Numbered from the stretch's first letter, positions 1-9,902 are shown. The stretch is DNA of 64,000 nt from Burkholderiales bacterium JOSHI_001 (GCA_000244995.1 CM001438.1:1604921-1668920), one strand, 5' to 3'. The notes: generated by a model not told the origin, from the letters alone. Numbers and translations are program-made.

Positions 1-925
1 GTGCGGTGGACGTGGCCACAATGACGTTGATGCTGCCTTGGGCCGCGGTCAGCGTGGCCTGCGAGCCCGGCGCGGGCCGACCGTTCACCACCTGCCAGCC
101 CGCCAGGGCCACGTCCACATAGGTGTTCGAGTCCGTCCAATGGCCGGTGCGCACCGTGCCGCTGCCAATGGTGTAGCTGCTGGCGCCGCTGGTGGTGACA
201 CCACTCAGGCCCTGGTAGCTGGCGCCGCCCGCCGTCATGGTGCTGACGCCGCTGCTGCTGATCTGCAGCCGGCCGATGTCGGAAATCGGTCCGAACGCCG
301 CCCCGTTGACCGCACCGCCGAAGGCGTCCAGCGTCAGCAGCACGTCCATTCCCGGGAAGGTCGTGGCGTTCAGGTTCAGTGTGGACAGGAAGTCCACCCG
401 CAGGCGGCCATTCAGGCTGACCTGGCTGCCCAGCAGCAGGCCGCCGGCGGACTGGAAGCGAACGTCGACGTAATCGTTCGGCCGGACCGTGGTGGCGTTG
501 TCGGCCACGTTGGTGTCCAGGACGATGCTGCCCGAGCAGGGCAGGTCGAAAAAGTCGGTGCAGGCGGAGGTGGTCACCGCCTGGATCTGTGCGCGCGTGT
601 GCAATCCGGCCAGTTGCACCGGGGCCGAACCGATCGGTGCCCCAACCAGGGCCGCCAGGCCCGACAGTGAACGCGCCCGCGTGGCCGCCGCGTCGGCGCT
701 GGCCACCGCGGACTGGGCCGAGCGGCTGGCGTCTGTGGTGGAAGCGCTCAGGGTGGCCGCCACCGTGGGCGGGCCCGCCACCTGGTCGGCCGGTGACGAA
801 CTGTCGCCACCGCCGCCGCCGCAGGCCACCAGCCAAGCGGTGGCTGCCGGGGCCAGGGCGCGCGCGATCCAGCGGCGCGTTGTCGGGACCGGGGCGGGGA
901 CGGGGACGGGTGCAGTGCGCAACAT
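1..925 (-). CDS. Lipoprotein of unknown function, truncated by the left window edge
   Basis: The reading frame is open at base 1, so only the first 308 residues are visible. The start is supported by AGGAGA five bases upstream of the ATG. The N-terminus is positively charged and hydrophobic and ends in the lipobox Leu-Val-Ala-Cys (Cys35), followed by five glycines, Asp and three serines, the form common in Burkholderiales outer-membrane lipoproteins. The mature part is rich in Ala, Ser, Thr and Gly, reads as beta-rich, and has a close pair of cysteines (SACTDFFDLPC) that could form a disulfide in the periplasm. I recognise no catalytic domain. The lipoprotein call is firm; the function is unknown. 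Confidence 0.75.
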   Translation of the reverse strand, partial: MLRTAPVPVPAPVPTTRRWIARALAPAATAWLVACGGGGGDSSSPADQVAGPPTVAATLSASTTDASRSAQSAVASADAAATRARSLSGLAALVGAPIGSAPVQLAGLHTRAQIQAVTTSACTDFFDLPCSGSIVLDTNVADNATTVRPNDYVDVRFQSAGGLLLGSQVSLNGRLRVDFLSTLNLNATTFPGMDVLLTLDAFGGAVNGAAFGPISDIGRLQISSSGVSTMTAGGASYQGLSGVTTSGASSYTIGSGTVRTGHWTDSNTYVDVALAGWQVVNGRPAPGSQATLTAAQGSINVIVATSTA

Positions 926-980
926 GGGGGTCTCCTGATTGATGTGTGGCCTGGCCAAGGCCGTGGAACTTGGGCCCCGC

Positions 981-2693
981 TCAGTCTAGCCCCGCGCCGG
1001 AGGCGCGACCCTGCAATGCGTCAACGACCGATGGCACGATCTGCTCGGCGCCCAGCGTGGCCTCGAAGCCCGAGCGGCGTATCAACCCCAGCGGTTGCGG
1101 GTTCACGTTGGCCAGCACCAGGGCCGTGTCCTGGCGTTGCAGCATGCGGTGCAGGTGCTCCAACGCGTCCAGGCCCGAGGTGTCCATGCTGATCATGCGG
1201 TGCATCTCCAGCACCACGCAGCGGGTGCCGGCGGCGATGCGCGCGGGCAGCGCTTCGATGGCGCCCACGGCGCCGAAGAACAGCGAGCCGTACAGCTCGA
1301 AGACCTGCACCCCCGGAGGCAGCGCGCCGGGTTCGCCAGCGGGCACATCGGTCTGCGCGTGCGGGCGCACCTCGAAGAGCTGGCCCATGCGCCAGATGAA
1401 GAAGCCGCAGGCCAGCAGCAGGCCCACTTCCACGGCCACCGTCAGGTCGAACACCACGGTGAGGAAAAACGTGCCCAGCAACACGGTGCGGTAGGGCAGC
1501 AGGAAGTGCTTCAGGCGCGCGAACTCGCGCCATTCGCCCATGTTCCAGGCCACGAAAAGCAGGATGCCGGCCAGCGCCGCCAGCGGCACGTGCAGCGCCA
1601 GTGGCGCCGCCAGCAGCACGATCAGCAGCAGCGTGATGGCGTGCACCACCCCCGCGATCGGAGACGTGGCGCCTGCGCGCACATTGGTCACCGTGCGGGC
1701 GATGGTGCCGGTGGCCGGTATGCCGCCGAACAGCGGGGTGATGAAATTGGCCACGCCCTGGGCCATCAGTTCCTGGTTGGGGTCGTGGCGCGGGAACTCG
1801 CTCATGTTGTCGGCCACCCGCGCGCACAGCAGCGACTCGATGGCACCCAGCAGCGCGATGGTGATGGTGGGGATGACCAGCTGTTTGGCCGTGGTCCAGC
1901 TGAATTCGGGCAGCGACAGGCCGGGCAGCGAACTGGGGATGCCGCCGAACTTGCTGCCGATGGTTTCCACCGGCAGGTTCAGCAGCACCGTGGCCAGCGT
2001 GGCCGCGGCCAGCGCCACCACCGTGCCCGGCAGGTGGGCCGCCAGGCGCTTGATTTTGCCGGCCAGGCCCAGCGGCGCGGCCGGCATGGCATAGCTCTTG
2101 GGCCAGAGCACCACCAGGGCCAGGCTGGCGGCGCCCAGCGCCACCGCCACCGGGTTGAAGCTGTGCGCGTTCTGAACCAGCACCTTCACCTGGGTGAAGA
2201 AGTCGGCCGGCAGTTTGGCGATGTTCAGGCCCAGCAGGTCTTTCACCTGGCTCAGGCCGATCAGCACCGCAATGCCGTTGGTGAAGCCGATGACGATGCT
2301 CACCGGGATGTAGCGGATCAGCGCGCCCAGCTTGAACAGCCCCATCAGGAACAGCAGGATGCCGGCCAGCGAGGTGGCGATCAGCAGGTTGGCCAGCCCG
2401 TAGCGCTCGACGATGCCGTAGACGATGACGATGAATGCGCCCGCCGGCCCGCCGATCTGCACCTGTGAACCGCCCAGCAGCGAAATCAGCAGCCCGGCCA
2501 CGATGGCGGTGATGAGCCCTTGTTCGGGCTTCACCCCCGAGGCAATGGCGAAGGCCATGGCCAGCGGCAGCGCCACCACCCCGACGGTGAGCCCGGCGCC
2601 AACGTCGGCGGCCAGTTTGCGCCGGTTGTAGCCGGACAGGGTGTCCAGCAGGCGGGGACGGAAGGGGTGCAGGGTGTTGGGCAACATGAGCAT
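981..2693 (-). CDS. SulP/SLC26-family inorganic anion transporter with C-terminal STAS domain
   Basis: This 570-residue inner-membrane protein has the SulP architecture. About residues 20-420 hold ten or more hydrophobic segments with the family-typical start (DVGAGLTVGVVALPLAMAFA) and a GGSQVQIGGPAGAF segment. A cytoplasmic STAS domain follows from about residue 440, with the characteristic MDTSGLDALEHL turn. SulP members move sulfate, bicarbonate, or sometimes C4-dicarboxylates, usually with sodium or protons. The substrate cannot be read here because no carbonic anhydrase or sulfur-assimilation gene is adjacent. A second in-frame ATG lies two codons downstream. The gene is divergent from the response regulator at 2765, with about 70 bases between them. 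Confidence 0.9.
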   Translation of the reverse strand: MLMLPNTLHPFRPRLLDTLSGYNRRKLAADVGAGLTVGVVALPLAMAFAIASGVKPEQGLITAIVAGLLISLLGGSQVQIGGPAGAFIVIVYGIVERYGLANLLIATSLAGILLFLMGLFKLGALIRYIPVSIVIGFTNGIAVLIGLSQVKDLLGLNIAKLPADFFTQVKVLVQNAHSFNPVAVALGAASLALVVLWPKSYAMPAAPLGLAGKIKRLAAHLPGTVVALAAATLATVLLNLPVETIGSKFGGIPSSLPGLSLPEFSWTTAKQLVIPTITIALLGAIESLLCARVADNMSEFPRHDPNQELMAQGVANFITPLFGGIPATGTIARTVTNVRAGATSPIAGVVHAITLLLIVLLAAPLALHVPLAALAGILLFVAWNMGEWREFARLKHFLLPYRTVLLGTFFLTVVFDLTVAVEVGLLLACGFFIWRMGQLFEVRPHAQTDVPAGEPGALPPGVQVFELYGSLFFGAVGAIEALPARIAAGTRCVVLEMHRMISMDTSGLDALEHLHRMLQRQDTALVLANVNPQPLGLIRRSGFEATLGAEQIVPSVVDALQGRASGAGLD

Positions 2694-2764
2694 CCCGCCA
2701 AAGGTTGATCAAGGCCGGGTGAGGGTCATTGTGTCAGGCGCTGCCACAGGGCTACCATGGCCGC

Positions 2765-3154
2765 ATGCTCAAGCGCGTGATGTTGATCGACGACAACGAC
2801 GCCGACCTGCTTTACACCCGCATCGTGCTGGAACGCAGCGGCGCCGCCCAGGAGGTGCTGGCCTTCGAGTCGGCGCGCGATGCGCTGGCCGCGCTGTCCG
2901 CGCGGCCGGGCCCTGATGTGGACCTGATCCTGCTGGACATCAACATGCCGGGCATGAACGGCTTTGATTTCCTGCGCAGCTACGAACAACTGCCGCCGGC
3001 GCAGCGTGGGCAGGCTGTGGTGGTGATGCTCACATCGTCACCCGACCCCGCCGACCGCGAACGTGCCGCGTCCTTTGGCAGTGTGAAGGACTATGTGGTC
3101 AAGCCGCTGGACCGAGACGCTGCCCGCGCCCTGCTGCGCCTGGCGCCGCCTTAG
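2765..3154 (+). CDS. Single-domain response regulator (Rcp1/CheY-like)
   Basis: This is a 130-residue receiver domain with no output domain. The acidic pair is in LIDDND near the N-terminus, the phospho-acceptor is Asp58 in LLDINMPG, the conserved Thr is in VVMLTSS and the Lys in DYVVKPLD. The longer loop before the fourth strand and the overall form resemble Rcp1-type regulators that pair with phytochrome-like kinases. I chose the ATG at 2765 because it begins directly before the first receiver strand; a longer frame starts at 2729 without a good ribosome-binding site. The next gene starts four bases after the stop. The MASE1 kinase at 4090, whose His box has the SHDLREPL form that Rcp1-type regulators usually serve, is the likely partner. 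Confidence 0.85.
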   Translation: MLKRVMLIDDNDADLLYTRIVLERSGAAQEVLAFESARDALAALSARPGPDVDLILLDINMPGMNGFDFLRSYEQLPPAQRGQAVVVMLTSSPDPADRERAASFGSVKDYVVKPLDRDAARALLRLAPP

Positions 3155-3158
3155 CGGC

Positions 3159-4097
3159 ATGGGCCCCGGGCTGCGGGTCCTCTGCCGGGCGGCGGCGGTG
3201 GCAATGGCGGCACTGGCCGCCGCGGGCGTGCCCGGCTGGGTGGTGGCGGCCGAGGTGCTGAACCCGGCCCAGCTGCAGTGGCTGGCCGCCCACCCGGTGG
3301 TGCGCTTTGCGCCCGAGGCCGACTACGGCCCCATGGTGTTTGCCGGCACCAATGGGCAGCCTCAGGGCCTGTCGGTGGACCTGCTCGCCCTGGTCTCGCA
3401 GCGCGTGGGCCTGCGGGTGCAGGCCACGCCGGCCGCGCCGCTGCACCAGCTGCTGGCCCAGGCCCTAAGGCGGGAGGTCGACCTGATCAGCTCGCTGCGC
3501 CCCACGCCCGAACGGGCGCAGTTCCTGTTGTTCACGCAACCCTATGTGGCGGTGGCTGCGGTGCTGGTGCAGCGCCGGGGCAGTGCGCTGGCCACCGGCC
3601 CGGCCGACCTGGCGGGCCGCCCGGTGGCGGTGGGCCGCGGCTACGCGGTGGAAGCGGTGATGCGGCAGCGCCACCCGCAGGTGAACTGGCAGGCGGTGGA
3701 TGACGACGCCCAGGCGCTGCGCGGCGTGGTGGCCGGCCGCTTTGACGCGGCCGTGGCCGACGCCGCCAGCGTGGCCTACATCGTCGAGCGCGAGCGTCTG
3801 GACGGCCTGGTGGCAGGCGCGCAGGTCGGCTTCAACTACGAATTGAGCTTTGCCGTGCGCAAGGACTGGCCGCAGTTGCGCGACATCCTGGACGCTGGCA
3901 TCCGCGCGGTGGATGCGCAGCAGCGCCGCACGGTGCTGGGGCGCTGGCTGCCCGGCGAGCGCGCCGCGCTGGCGCCGCCCAAGGCCCCGCTGGCCACACG
4001 CATTGGCCTGGGCCTGCTGGTCCTGTCGTTGCTGGTCGCGTCGCTGTTGGCCTGGCACCTGCACCGCCGACGGGGTCGGCCGCCGCGCCATGGCTGA
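3159..4097 (+). CDS. Membrane-anchored periplasmic solute-binding protein (SBP_bac_3 family), probable sensor subunit
   Basis: The 312-residue product begins with a signal peptide and continues with a type-3 extracellular solute-binding fold of the kind found in amino-acid ABC transporters and BvgS-type sensors. Typical elements are VVRFAPEADYGPMVF near the start, LISSLRPTPERAQFLLFTQP, and VRKDWPQLRDILDAGI. Unlike a soluble binding protein it ends in one transmembrane helix (about residues 285-302) and a short Arg-rich tail, so it is fixed in the inner membrane facing the periplasm. No transporter genes are near. It lies between a response regulator and a histidine kinase and overlaps the kinase start by eight bases. 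I infer that it is a split-off ligand sensor for that kinase. Confidence 0.75.
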   Translation: MGPGLRVLCRAAAVAMAALAAAGVPGWVVAAEVLNPAQLQWLAAHPVVRFAPEADYGPMVFAGTNGQPQGLSVDLLALVSQRVGLRVQATPAAPLHQLLAQALRREVDLISSLRPTPERAQFLLFTQPYVAVAAVLVQRRGSALATGPADLAGRPVAVGRGYAVEAVMRQRHPQVNWQAVDDDAQALRGVVAGRFDAAVADAASVAYIVERERLDGLVAGAQVGFNYELSFAVRKDWPQLRDILDAGIRAVDAQQRRTVLGRWLPGERAALAPPKAPLATRIGLGLLVLSLLVASLLAWHLHRRRGRPPRHG

Positions 4098-5748
4098 ACC
4101 CTCGGCCTGGTTTGAAACCGGGCGCGTGCCGCTGCCGCCCGACCCGCAGGTGGCGCTGGCACCGCGGCTTTCCCGGCCTGTGGGCCTGGCCATCCTGGCG
4201 CTGGCCTATGCGCTGGCGGCGGGGCTGTCGGTGGCCATTTCGCGCCAGAGCGGCAGCGTGGCCACGGTGTGGTTCGCCAACGCCCTGGTGGTGGGCTTGC
4301 TGATGCACCGCACGCCGCGAGACTGGGCGCTGCGCCTGGCGGTGGTGGCGCTGGCCAACCTGGCGGTCAACGTGGCGTGGGGCGACGGCCTGGCCAATGC
4401 GCTGGCCTTTTTGCCGGCCAACCTGCTGGAGATGGCGCTGGGCGCCTGGCTGCTGCGGCGCTGGAACCTGCACCGCACGGGGCTGCGGTCGCCGGTGCTG
4501 CTGCTGCGCCTGCTGCTGGGCGGCGGCGTGCTGCCGCAGGTGGTGGGGGCCACGCTGGGCGCGGCCGTCATCGCCGCGCGCGGCGTGGCGCCGTTCGGCA
4601 CGGTGTGGCTGGCCTGGTTCGAGGGGTCGGTGATCGGGGCCCTGTCGGTGCTGCCGGTGGTGGTGTGCGCCATGCGCCACCGCTGGTCCAGCATCCGGCA
4701 GCAGGTGATGGTGGCGCACATGGCCTGGCTCGCACCGCTGGCGCTGGGGGTGACGGTGCTGTCGCTGGCTCATGTGCCTTTTCCCTTCGTCTACCTGTCC
4801 ATTCCCCTGCTGGTGGCGGCCATGCTGGTGGAGTTCCTGCCGGTGGCGCTGCTGACGCTGGGGGTGTCGCTGACCGTGGCGCTGGTGCTGGGGCTGGGCA
4901 TCCTGGTGCCGCCGCCCACCACCGCCGACTGGCAGCAGGTGTATGTGTACATGGCCTATGCCGCCGCCCTGGTGCCGGCGCAGTTGCTGGCCGCGGCGGT
5001 GGCCGAACTGCGCGACCAGCACACCAGCCTGCTGGCCCGCAGTGCCGACCTGGCGCGGGCCAACCAGGGGCTGGAGCAGTTCGTGCGCATCGCCTCGCAC
5101 GACCTGCGTGAACCCCTGAACACCATCGTGCAGTTCAGTGGCCTGATCGAGCAGGACCACGGCGCCCTGCTGCCGCCGGACGGGCAGCAGTTCCTGGGGC
5201 TGGTGCGGCGGGCCGCCCTGCGCATGCGCGGGCTGTTGGACGACATGCTGCACTACACCCGGCTGCAACGCAGCCAGGTCGACCTGGTGCTGGCGCCGGT
5301 GGCGCTGGACGAAGTGCTGGACAAGGTGCGCCAGGACCTGGCGGCCCGCTTGCGCGAGCGCGACGCGGTGCTCACGCTGGAGCCCTTGCCGACGGTGCTG
5401 GGCCAGGCCTCGCTGCTGGAACTGCTGTTCGGCAACCTGCTGGGCAACGCGCTGAAGTTCGTGCCCGCGGGTCGCCAGCCCCAGGTGCGGTTGAGCGCCC
5501 TGGTGCAGCGCGAGCAGGTGGTGGTGGTGGTGCAGGACAACGGCATCGGCATTGCGCCAGAAGACCTGAGCAAGCTGTTCAAGCCCTTCAGCCGCCTGCA
5601 CCTGCGGCGCGACTACGAAGGCACCGGCCTGGGCCTGGCCTTGGCCCAGCAGGTGGCCCAGGGGTGTGGCGGGCGCATCGAGGTGAGTTCGGTGCCCGGC
5701 CAGGGCAGCCGCTTCAGCGTGTGGCTGAAGGCGGTTCCGGTTGCCTAA
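4090..5748 (+). CDS. MASE1-domain sensor histidine kinase
   Basis: This is a 552-residue membrane histidine kinase. Residues about 30-315 hold around eight hydrophobic helices of the MASE1 sensor type ([17 protein letters not shown]). A short coiled segment leads to a HisKA domain with His337 in ASHDLREPL. The ATPase domain has its N box in [11 protein letters not shown], then DNGIGI and [11 protein letters not shown]. It lacks PAS and receiver domains. The ATG at 4090 is chosen because the first hydrophobic helix follows soon after; a longer frame from 3850 only copies the upstream gene in another frame. The stop overlaps the metG stop by four bases, so the two genes converge with no room for a separate terminator. 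Confidence 0.88.
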   Translation: MAEPSAWFETGRVPLPPDPQVALAPRLSRPVGLAILALAYALAAGLSVAISRQSGSVATVWFANALVVGLLMHRTPRDWALRLAVVALANLAVNVAWGDGLANALAFLPANLLEMALGAWLLRRWNLHRTGLRSPVLLLRLLLGGGVLPQVVGATLGAAVIAARGVAPFGTVWLAWFEGSVIGALSVLPVVVCAMRHRWSSIRQQVMVAHMAWLAPLALGVTVLSLAHVPFPFVYLSIPLLVAAMLVEFLPVALLTLGVSLTVALVLGLGILVPPPTTADWQQVYVYMAYAAALVPAQLLAAAVAELRDQHTSLLARSADLARANQGLEQFVRIASHDLREPLNTIVQFSGLIEQDHGALLPPDGQQFLGLVRRAALRMRGLLDDMLHYTRLQRSQVDLVLAPVALDEVLDKVRQDLAARLRERDAVLTLEPLPTVLGQASLLELLFGNLLGNALKFVPAGRQPQVRLSALVQREQVVVVVQDNGIGIAPEDLSKLFKPFSRLHLRRDYEGTGLGLALAQQVAQGCGGRIEVSSVPGQGSRFSVWLKAVPVA

Positions 5749-7787
5749 CGGACGCGCATGCCGGGCTGTGCGCCCGGCCAAGGTTCCAGCACGAAGAGGC
5801 CGGGGTGGGCCTTTTCGTCCGCATGGCTGGCGGCCAGCACCATGCCTTCGGAGACGCCGAACTTCATTTTGCGCGGCGCCAGGTTGGCCACCATCACGGT
5901 GAGCTTGCCCACCAGCTGCTCGGGCTGGTAGGCGCTCTTGATGCCGGAAAACACGTTGCGCGTGCGGCCCTCGCCCACGTCCAGGGTCAGGCGCAGCAGC
6001 TTGTCGCTGCCGTCCACGTGTTCGGCGTTCACGATCTTGGCGATGCGCAGGTCCAGCTTGCTGAAGTCGTCGATCTTGATTTCCGGCGCCAGGTCTTCCC
6101 CGCCGGGCACCAGCTGGGGCGGCGCTGGCGGGGCCAGCAGGGCGTCCACCACCAGCGGGTCCACGCGCTGCATCAGGTGCTGCCAGGTGCCGATGGTGTG
6201 TGCACCCAACGCCCGTTGGGCATCGTCGAACACCAGCGGCGGGATGTTCAGGAAGGCTTCCACGTCCTCGGCCAGTTTCGGCAGCACGGGCTTGAGCAGC
6301 AGCGTCAGCAGGCGGAAGGCTTCGATGCACACCGAGCACACGTCATGCAGCGCGGCGCCCAGTTCCGGCTTCTTGGCCAGTTCCCAGGGCTTGTGCTGGT
6401 CCACGTACTCGTTCACCCGGTCGGCCAGGGCCATGGTCTCGCGCAGGGCCTTGCCGAATTCGCGTTCTTCGTACAACTCGGCAATCGCCGGCACCTGCGC
6501 CCGCAAGCCGTCCAGCAGGGCACGGCCTTCCACGCCCAGGTCGCCGCTGAGCTTGCCGCCGAAGCGCTTGGCCAGGAAGCCGGCGGCGCGGCTGGCGATG
6601 TTGATGTACTTGCCCACCAGGTCGGAATTGACCCGGGCGACGAAGTCTTCCGGGTTGAAGTCGATGTCCTCCACCCGGCCGTTCAGCTTGGCGGCGATGT
6701 AGTAGCGCAGCCACTGCGGGTTCAGGCCCAGTTCCAGGTACTTCAGCGGGCTGATGCCGGTGCCGCGGCTCTTGCTCATCTTCTCGCCGCCGTGGGTGGT
6801 GAGGTGGCCGTGCACGAAGATGTGGTTGGGCACCTTGCGGCCGCTGAAGTGCAGCATGGCGGGCCAGAACAGGGTGTGGAAGGTGACGATGTCCTTGCCG
6901 ATGAAGTGCACCTGCTCCACGCCGGGGTCGGCCATGAAGTCGGCGTAGCTCCAGCCCTTCTTCGCAAAGTAGTTCTGCAGGCTGGCCAGGTAGCCGACCG
7001 GGGCGTCCAGCCAGACATAGAAGTACTTGCCGGCTGCGCCGGGGATTTCAATGCCGAAGTAGGGCGCGTCGCGGCTGATGTCCCAGTCGCCCAGCGCGGC
7101 CTTGCCGGATTCGTCGCGCACGAACCATTCGCGCACCTTGTTGGCCACCTCGGGCTGCAGCTTGCCGTCCTGGGTCCAGGCCTCCAGGAATTCCACGCAG
7201 CGCGGATCGCTCAACTTGAAGAAGAAATGTTCGCTGGTCTTCAGTTCGGGCGTGGCCCCGGTGAGCGCGGAGTAGGGGTTCTTCAGCTCGGTGGGCTGGT
7301 ACACCGCGCCGCACACCTCGCAGTTGTCGCCGTACTGGTCCTTGGCGCCGCACTTGGGGCATTCGCCCTTGATGTAGCGGTCGGGCAGGAACATGCCCTT
7401 CACCGGGTCGTAGAACTGCTCGATGCTGCGCTGCTCGATCAGGCCGGCGCGCTTCAGGTCCCCGTAGATCGCCTGGGCCTCGGCATGGTTCTCGGGGCCA
7501 TCGGTGGAATGCCAGTTGTCGAACGCGATGTGGAAGCCGTCCAGGTACTGCTTGCGCCCGGCGGCGATGCCGGCCACGAAGGCCTGGGGCGTCTGCCCGG
7601 CCTTTTCGGCCGCGATCATGATCGGCGCGCCGTGGGCGTCGTCGGCACAGACGAAGTGCACCTCGGCCCCCTTCATGCGCTGGAAGCGCACCCACACGTC
7701 GGCCTGGATGTATTCCATCATGTGCCCGATGTGGAAGGGCGCATTGGCATAGGGCAGAGCGGTGGTGACGAAGAGCTTGCGGTGCAT
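5745..7787 (-). CDS. metG: Methionine--tRNA ligase
   Basis: This 680-residue class I aminoacyl-tRNA synthetase charges tRNA-Met in the cytoplasm. Visible elements in order are the HIGH motif (residues 19-22, in APFHIGHMM), a zinc-knuckle insert with CPKC and CEVC near residues 146-162, KMSKS near residue 335 (GEKMSKSRG), the helical anticodon-binding domain, and from about residue 570 the C-terminal EMAP/OB-fold tRNA-binding domain ([14 protein letters not shown]), which also mediates dimerisation in E. coli MetG. The length matches the long bacterial form. I start at 7787 because [15 protein letters not shown] is the conserved beginning; the frame stays open further upstream only as non-conserved sequence. 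Confidence 0.97.
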   Translation of the reverse strand: MHRKLFVTTALPYANAPFHIGHMMEYIQADVWVRFQRMKGAEVHFVCADDAHGAPIMIAAEKAGQTPQAFVAGIAAGRKQYLDGFHIAFDNWHSTDGPENHAEAQAIYGDLKRAGLIEQRSIEQFYDPVKGMFLPDRYIKGECPKCGAKDQYGDNCEVCGAVYQPTELKNPYSALTGATPELKTSEHFFFKLSDPRCVEFLEAWTQDGKLQPEVANKVREWFVRDESGKAALGDWDISRDAPYFGIEIPGAAGKYFYVWLDAPVGYLASLQNYFAKKGWSYADFMADPGVEQVHFIGKDIVTFHTLFWPAMLHFSGRKVPNHIFVHGHLTTHGGEKMSKSRGTGISPLKYLELGLNPQWLRYYIAAKLNGRVEDIDFNPEDFVARVNSDLVGKYINIASRAAGFLAKRFGGKLSGDLGVEGRALLDGLRAQVPAIAELYEEREFGKALRETMALADRVNEYVDQHKPWELAKKPELGAALHDVCSVCIEAFRLLTLLLKPVLPKLAEDVEAFLNIPPLVFDDAQRALGAHTIGTWQHLMQRVDPLVVDALLAPPAPPQLVPGGEDLAPEIKIDDFSKLDLRIAKIVNAEHVDGSDKLLRLTLDVGEGRTRNVFSGIKSAYQPEQLVGKLTVMVANLAPRKMKFGVSEGMVLAASHADEKAHPGLFVLEPWPGAQPGMRVR

Positions 7788-7989
7788 GGGGGGGTCCGCG
7801 GGCCGCCGGGGCCCTGACGAGTGGGGGGGCAATTCTAGGCGTCCCCCGCAGACGCGGGGCCGGCGGTGCGCCGTGGCCGCGAGCGTGACTTTGTGGTGCC
7901 GCAATTACCCGCCTGCTCTCTACAGTTCGCTTCCATTGCGCTTCCTACAACAGGCCGTCGTTGGGCCACCCTCCAGAAAGTACAGAACC

Positions 7990-8673
7990 ATGAAACGCTT
8001 GAGCTTGCTTGGCCTGGCGACGCTGGCATTCGCCACCGGCGCCTCCGCCGGGCCTGTCACCAACCTGATCGTCAACGGCGACTTCGAGAACAACAACGTC
8101 GCCGTTGGCGGCTACCTTTATGCCAGCAACCCCGCCGCGCCGGGCTTGCCACAGTCGGTGCTGGCCACCGGCTGGCAATTCGCGGCCAACTCGGGCAGCG
8201 GCATCATCGACCACAACGCCGGCGCCTGGGGCGGCCTTGCGGGCACCACCTCGGTGGGCTTTCTGCAAAACCACCCGCTGTTCGGCGGCACGGCGCCGGT
8301 GCTGCAGCAAAGCTTCGTCTCGGACGCCATCGCCTACCAGCTGTCGTTCACCCTGGGCCAGCGCCCCAACAACGCGCAGGACGTGCTGGTGATGCTGGAC
8401 AACGTGCTGGTCGGCGGCGCTGCCATCGTGGCCCCGTGGAACGGCGGCGGCACGAACTACAGCTTCACGGTCAGCGGCCTCACCGGCAACAGCCACACAC
8501 TGCGCTTCACCAGCGGCCCCAGCGCCGGCGACCAGACCGCTTACCTGGACAACGTGAGCCTGGTGGCCACGGCCTTCCCGACCTCTGCGGTGCCCGAGCC
8601 CGCCAGCCTGGGCCTGGTGGGCGCGGGCCTGATGGGCCTGGTCGCGGTGCGCCGCCGGAAGAACAAGGCCTGA
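7990..8673 (+). CDS. PEP-CTERM sorting domain-containing exported protein
   Basis: The 227-residue product has a Sec signal peptide (MKRLSLLGLATLAFATG ending near ASA), a Gly/Asn-rich beta-type body beginning NLIVNGDFEN, and a C-terminal VPEPASLGLVGAG, one hydrophobic helix and RRRK. This tripartite tail is the PEP-CTERM signal handled by an exosortase (EpsH type), usually in bacteria that make exopolysaccharide or flocs. The body resembles the carbohydrate-binding-like DUF642 or choice-of-anchor modules that often precede this tail, but I cannot assign a ligand. No exosortase gene lies in this window. The gene stands alone and is followed by a strong hairpin. Confidence 0.88.
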   Translation: MKRLSLLGLATLAFATGASAGPVTNLIVNGDFENNNVAVGGYLYASNPAAPGLPQSVLATGWQFAANSGSGIIDHNAGAWGGLAGTTSVGFLQNHPLFGGTAPVLQQSFVSDAIAYQLSFTLGQRPNNAQDVLVMLDNVLVGGAAIVAPWNGGGTNYSFTVSGLTGNSHTLRFTSGPSAGDQTAYLDNVSLVATAFPTSAVPEPASLGLVGAGLMGLVAVRRRKNKA

Positions 8674-8710
8674 TCCGCGCGGCGCGACACCAGGCGCCGC
8701 CTGACTTCAC

Positions 8711-8754
8711 CGCATCGCCCGGGTGGCCTCCCGCCGTCCGGGCGATGCGCTTTT
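8711..8754 (+). terminator. Rho-independent terminator after the PEP-CTERM gene
   Basis: A perfect 12-base-pair stem (8711-8722 pairs with 8738-8749, arm CGCATCGCCCGG) with a 15-base loop is followed by CTTTT. It begins 38 bases after the stop codon and isolates this gene from apbC. Confidence 0.85.
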
Positions 8755-8807
8755 CGGGCCTCCGTTAGACTGCCTGCCGACTCCTCCGCAACGACCTCCA
8801 AGCCCCC

Positions 8808-9902
8808 ATGACCCAGCCCACCGAAAGTGCCCTGCTCGACGCCCTGAAGGCCGTGATCGATCCCAACACGGGCAAGGACTTCGTGTCCACCAAGGCTTTG
8901 AAGAACCTGCGGGTGGACGGCGGCGACGTGGCCTTCGACGTGGTGCTGGGCTACCCGGCCAAGAGCCAGATCCCGGCGCTGCGCCGTGCGCTGATCGAAG
9001 CCGCGCGCGGCGTGGCGGGCGTGGGCAATGTCAGCGCCAACGTCACCCAGCACATCGTGGCGCACTCGGCGCAGCGCGGCGTGCAGTTGCTGCCCGGGGT
9101 GAAGAACATCGTGGCCGTGGCCTCGGGCAAGGGCGGCGTGGGCAAGAGCACCACCGCCGCCAACCTGGCGCTGGCGCTGGCCGCCGAAGGGGCCAACGTG
9201 GGCATGCTGGACGCCGACATCTACGGCCCCAGCCAGCCCATGATGCTGGGCGTGAGCGGCCGGCCCGACAGCGCCGACGGCAAGACCATGGAGCCCTTGG
9301 TGGGCCATGGCATCCAGGTCATGTCCATCGGCTTCCTGGTGGAGCCCGACCAGGCCATGGTCTGGCGCGGCCCCATGGCCACCCAGGCGCTGGACCAGCT
9401 GCTGCGCCAGACCAACTGGCAGGACCTGGACTACCTGATCGTGGACATGCCCCCGGGCACCGGCGACATCCAGCTGTCCCTGAGCCAGCGCGTGCCCATC
9501 ACCGGCGCGGTGATCGTCACCACGCCGCAGGACATCGCCCTGCTGGACGCCAAGAAGGGCCTGTCCATGTTCGAAAAGGTGGGCGTGCCCATCCTGGGCC
9601 TGGTGGAGAACATGGCCGTGCACGTGTGCACCAACTGCGGCCACAAGGAACACATCTTCGGCGCCGACGGCGGCAAGCGCATGGCGGCCGAGTACAAGGT
9701 GGACTATCTCGGCGCACTGCCGCTCACGATGAAGATCCGCGAGCAGGCCGATTCCGGCACGCCCACCGTGGCGGCCGAGCCCGATGGCGAGGTGGCCGCC
9801 ATCTACCGCACCGTGGCGCGCCAGGTGGCGGTGAAGATCGCCGAAAAGGCCAAGGACTATTCCAGCAAGTTCCCCACCATCACGGTGAGCAAGAACACCT
9901 GA
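8808..9902 (+). CDS. apbC: Mrp/ApbC/NBP35-family iron-sulfur cluster carrier ATPase
   Basis: This 364-residue cytoplasmic P-loop ATPase carries and delivers Fe-S clusters. Residues about 7-80 form the MIP18/DUF59 domain. The deviant Walker A GKGGVGKST is at residues 107-115, the DADIYGPSQP segment follows, and a CxxC near residues 274-277 (HVCTNCGH) is the cluster-binding pair of the dimer. It is full length for bacterial Mrp. It is also known as Mrp. The downstream decarboxylase starts 43 bases later on the same strand with its own strong ribosome-binding site, so co-transcription is possible. The adjacent metG is a common neighbour of mrp in proteobacteria. Confidence 0.94.
   Translation: MTQPTESALLDALKAVIDPNTGKDFVSTKALKNLRVDGGDVAFDVVLGYPAKSQIPALRRALIEAARGVAGVGNVSANVTQHIVAHSAQRGVQLLPGVKNIVAVASGKGGVGKSTTAANLALALAAEGANVGMLDADIYGPSQPMMLGVSGRPDSADGKTMEPLVGHGIQVMSIGFLVEPDQAMVWRGPMATQALDQLLRQTNWQDLDYLIVDMPPGTGDIQLSLSQRVPITGAVIVTTPQDIALLDAKKGLSMFEKVGVPILGLVENMAVHVCTNCGHKEHIFGADGGKRMAAEYKVDYLGALPLTMKIREQADSGTPTVAAEPDGEVAAIYRTVARQVAVKIAEKAKDYSSKFPTITVSKNT

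Noticed and set aside
589-942. Plus-strand open frames over the left-edge lipoprotein
   Set aside because: The minus strand has a ribosome-binding site, signal peptide and lipobox; the plus frames are Pro/Arg-rich shadows.
3832-6339. Long minus-strand open frame across the solute-binding protein, MASE1 kinase and metG end
   Set aside because: It is low-complexity Arg/Gln/His-rich sequence in another frame of metG and antisense to the kinase; no start site or domain supports it.
7849-7862. Small CCCCGC/GCGGGG hairpin upstream of metG
   Set aside because: A six-base GC stem without a T-run or conserved position is expected by chance at this GC content.
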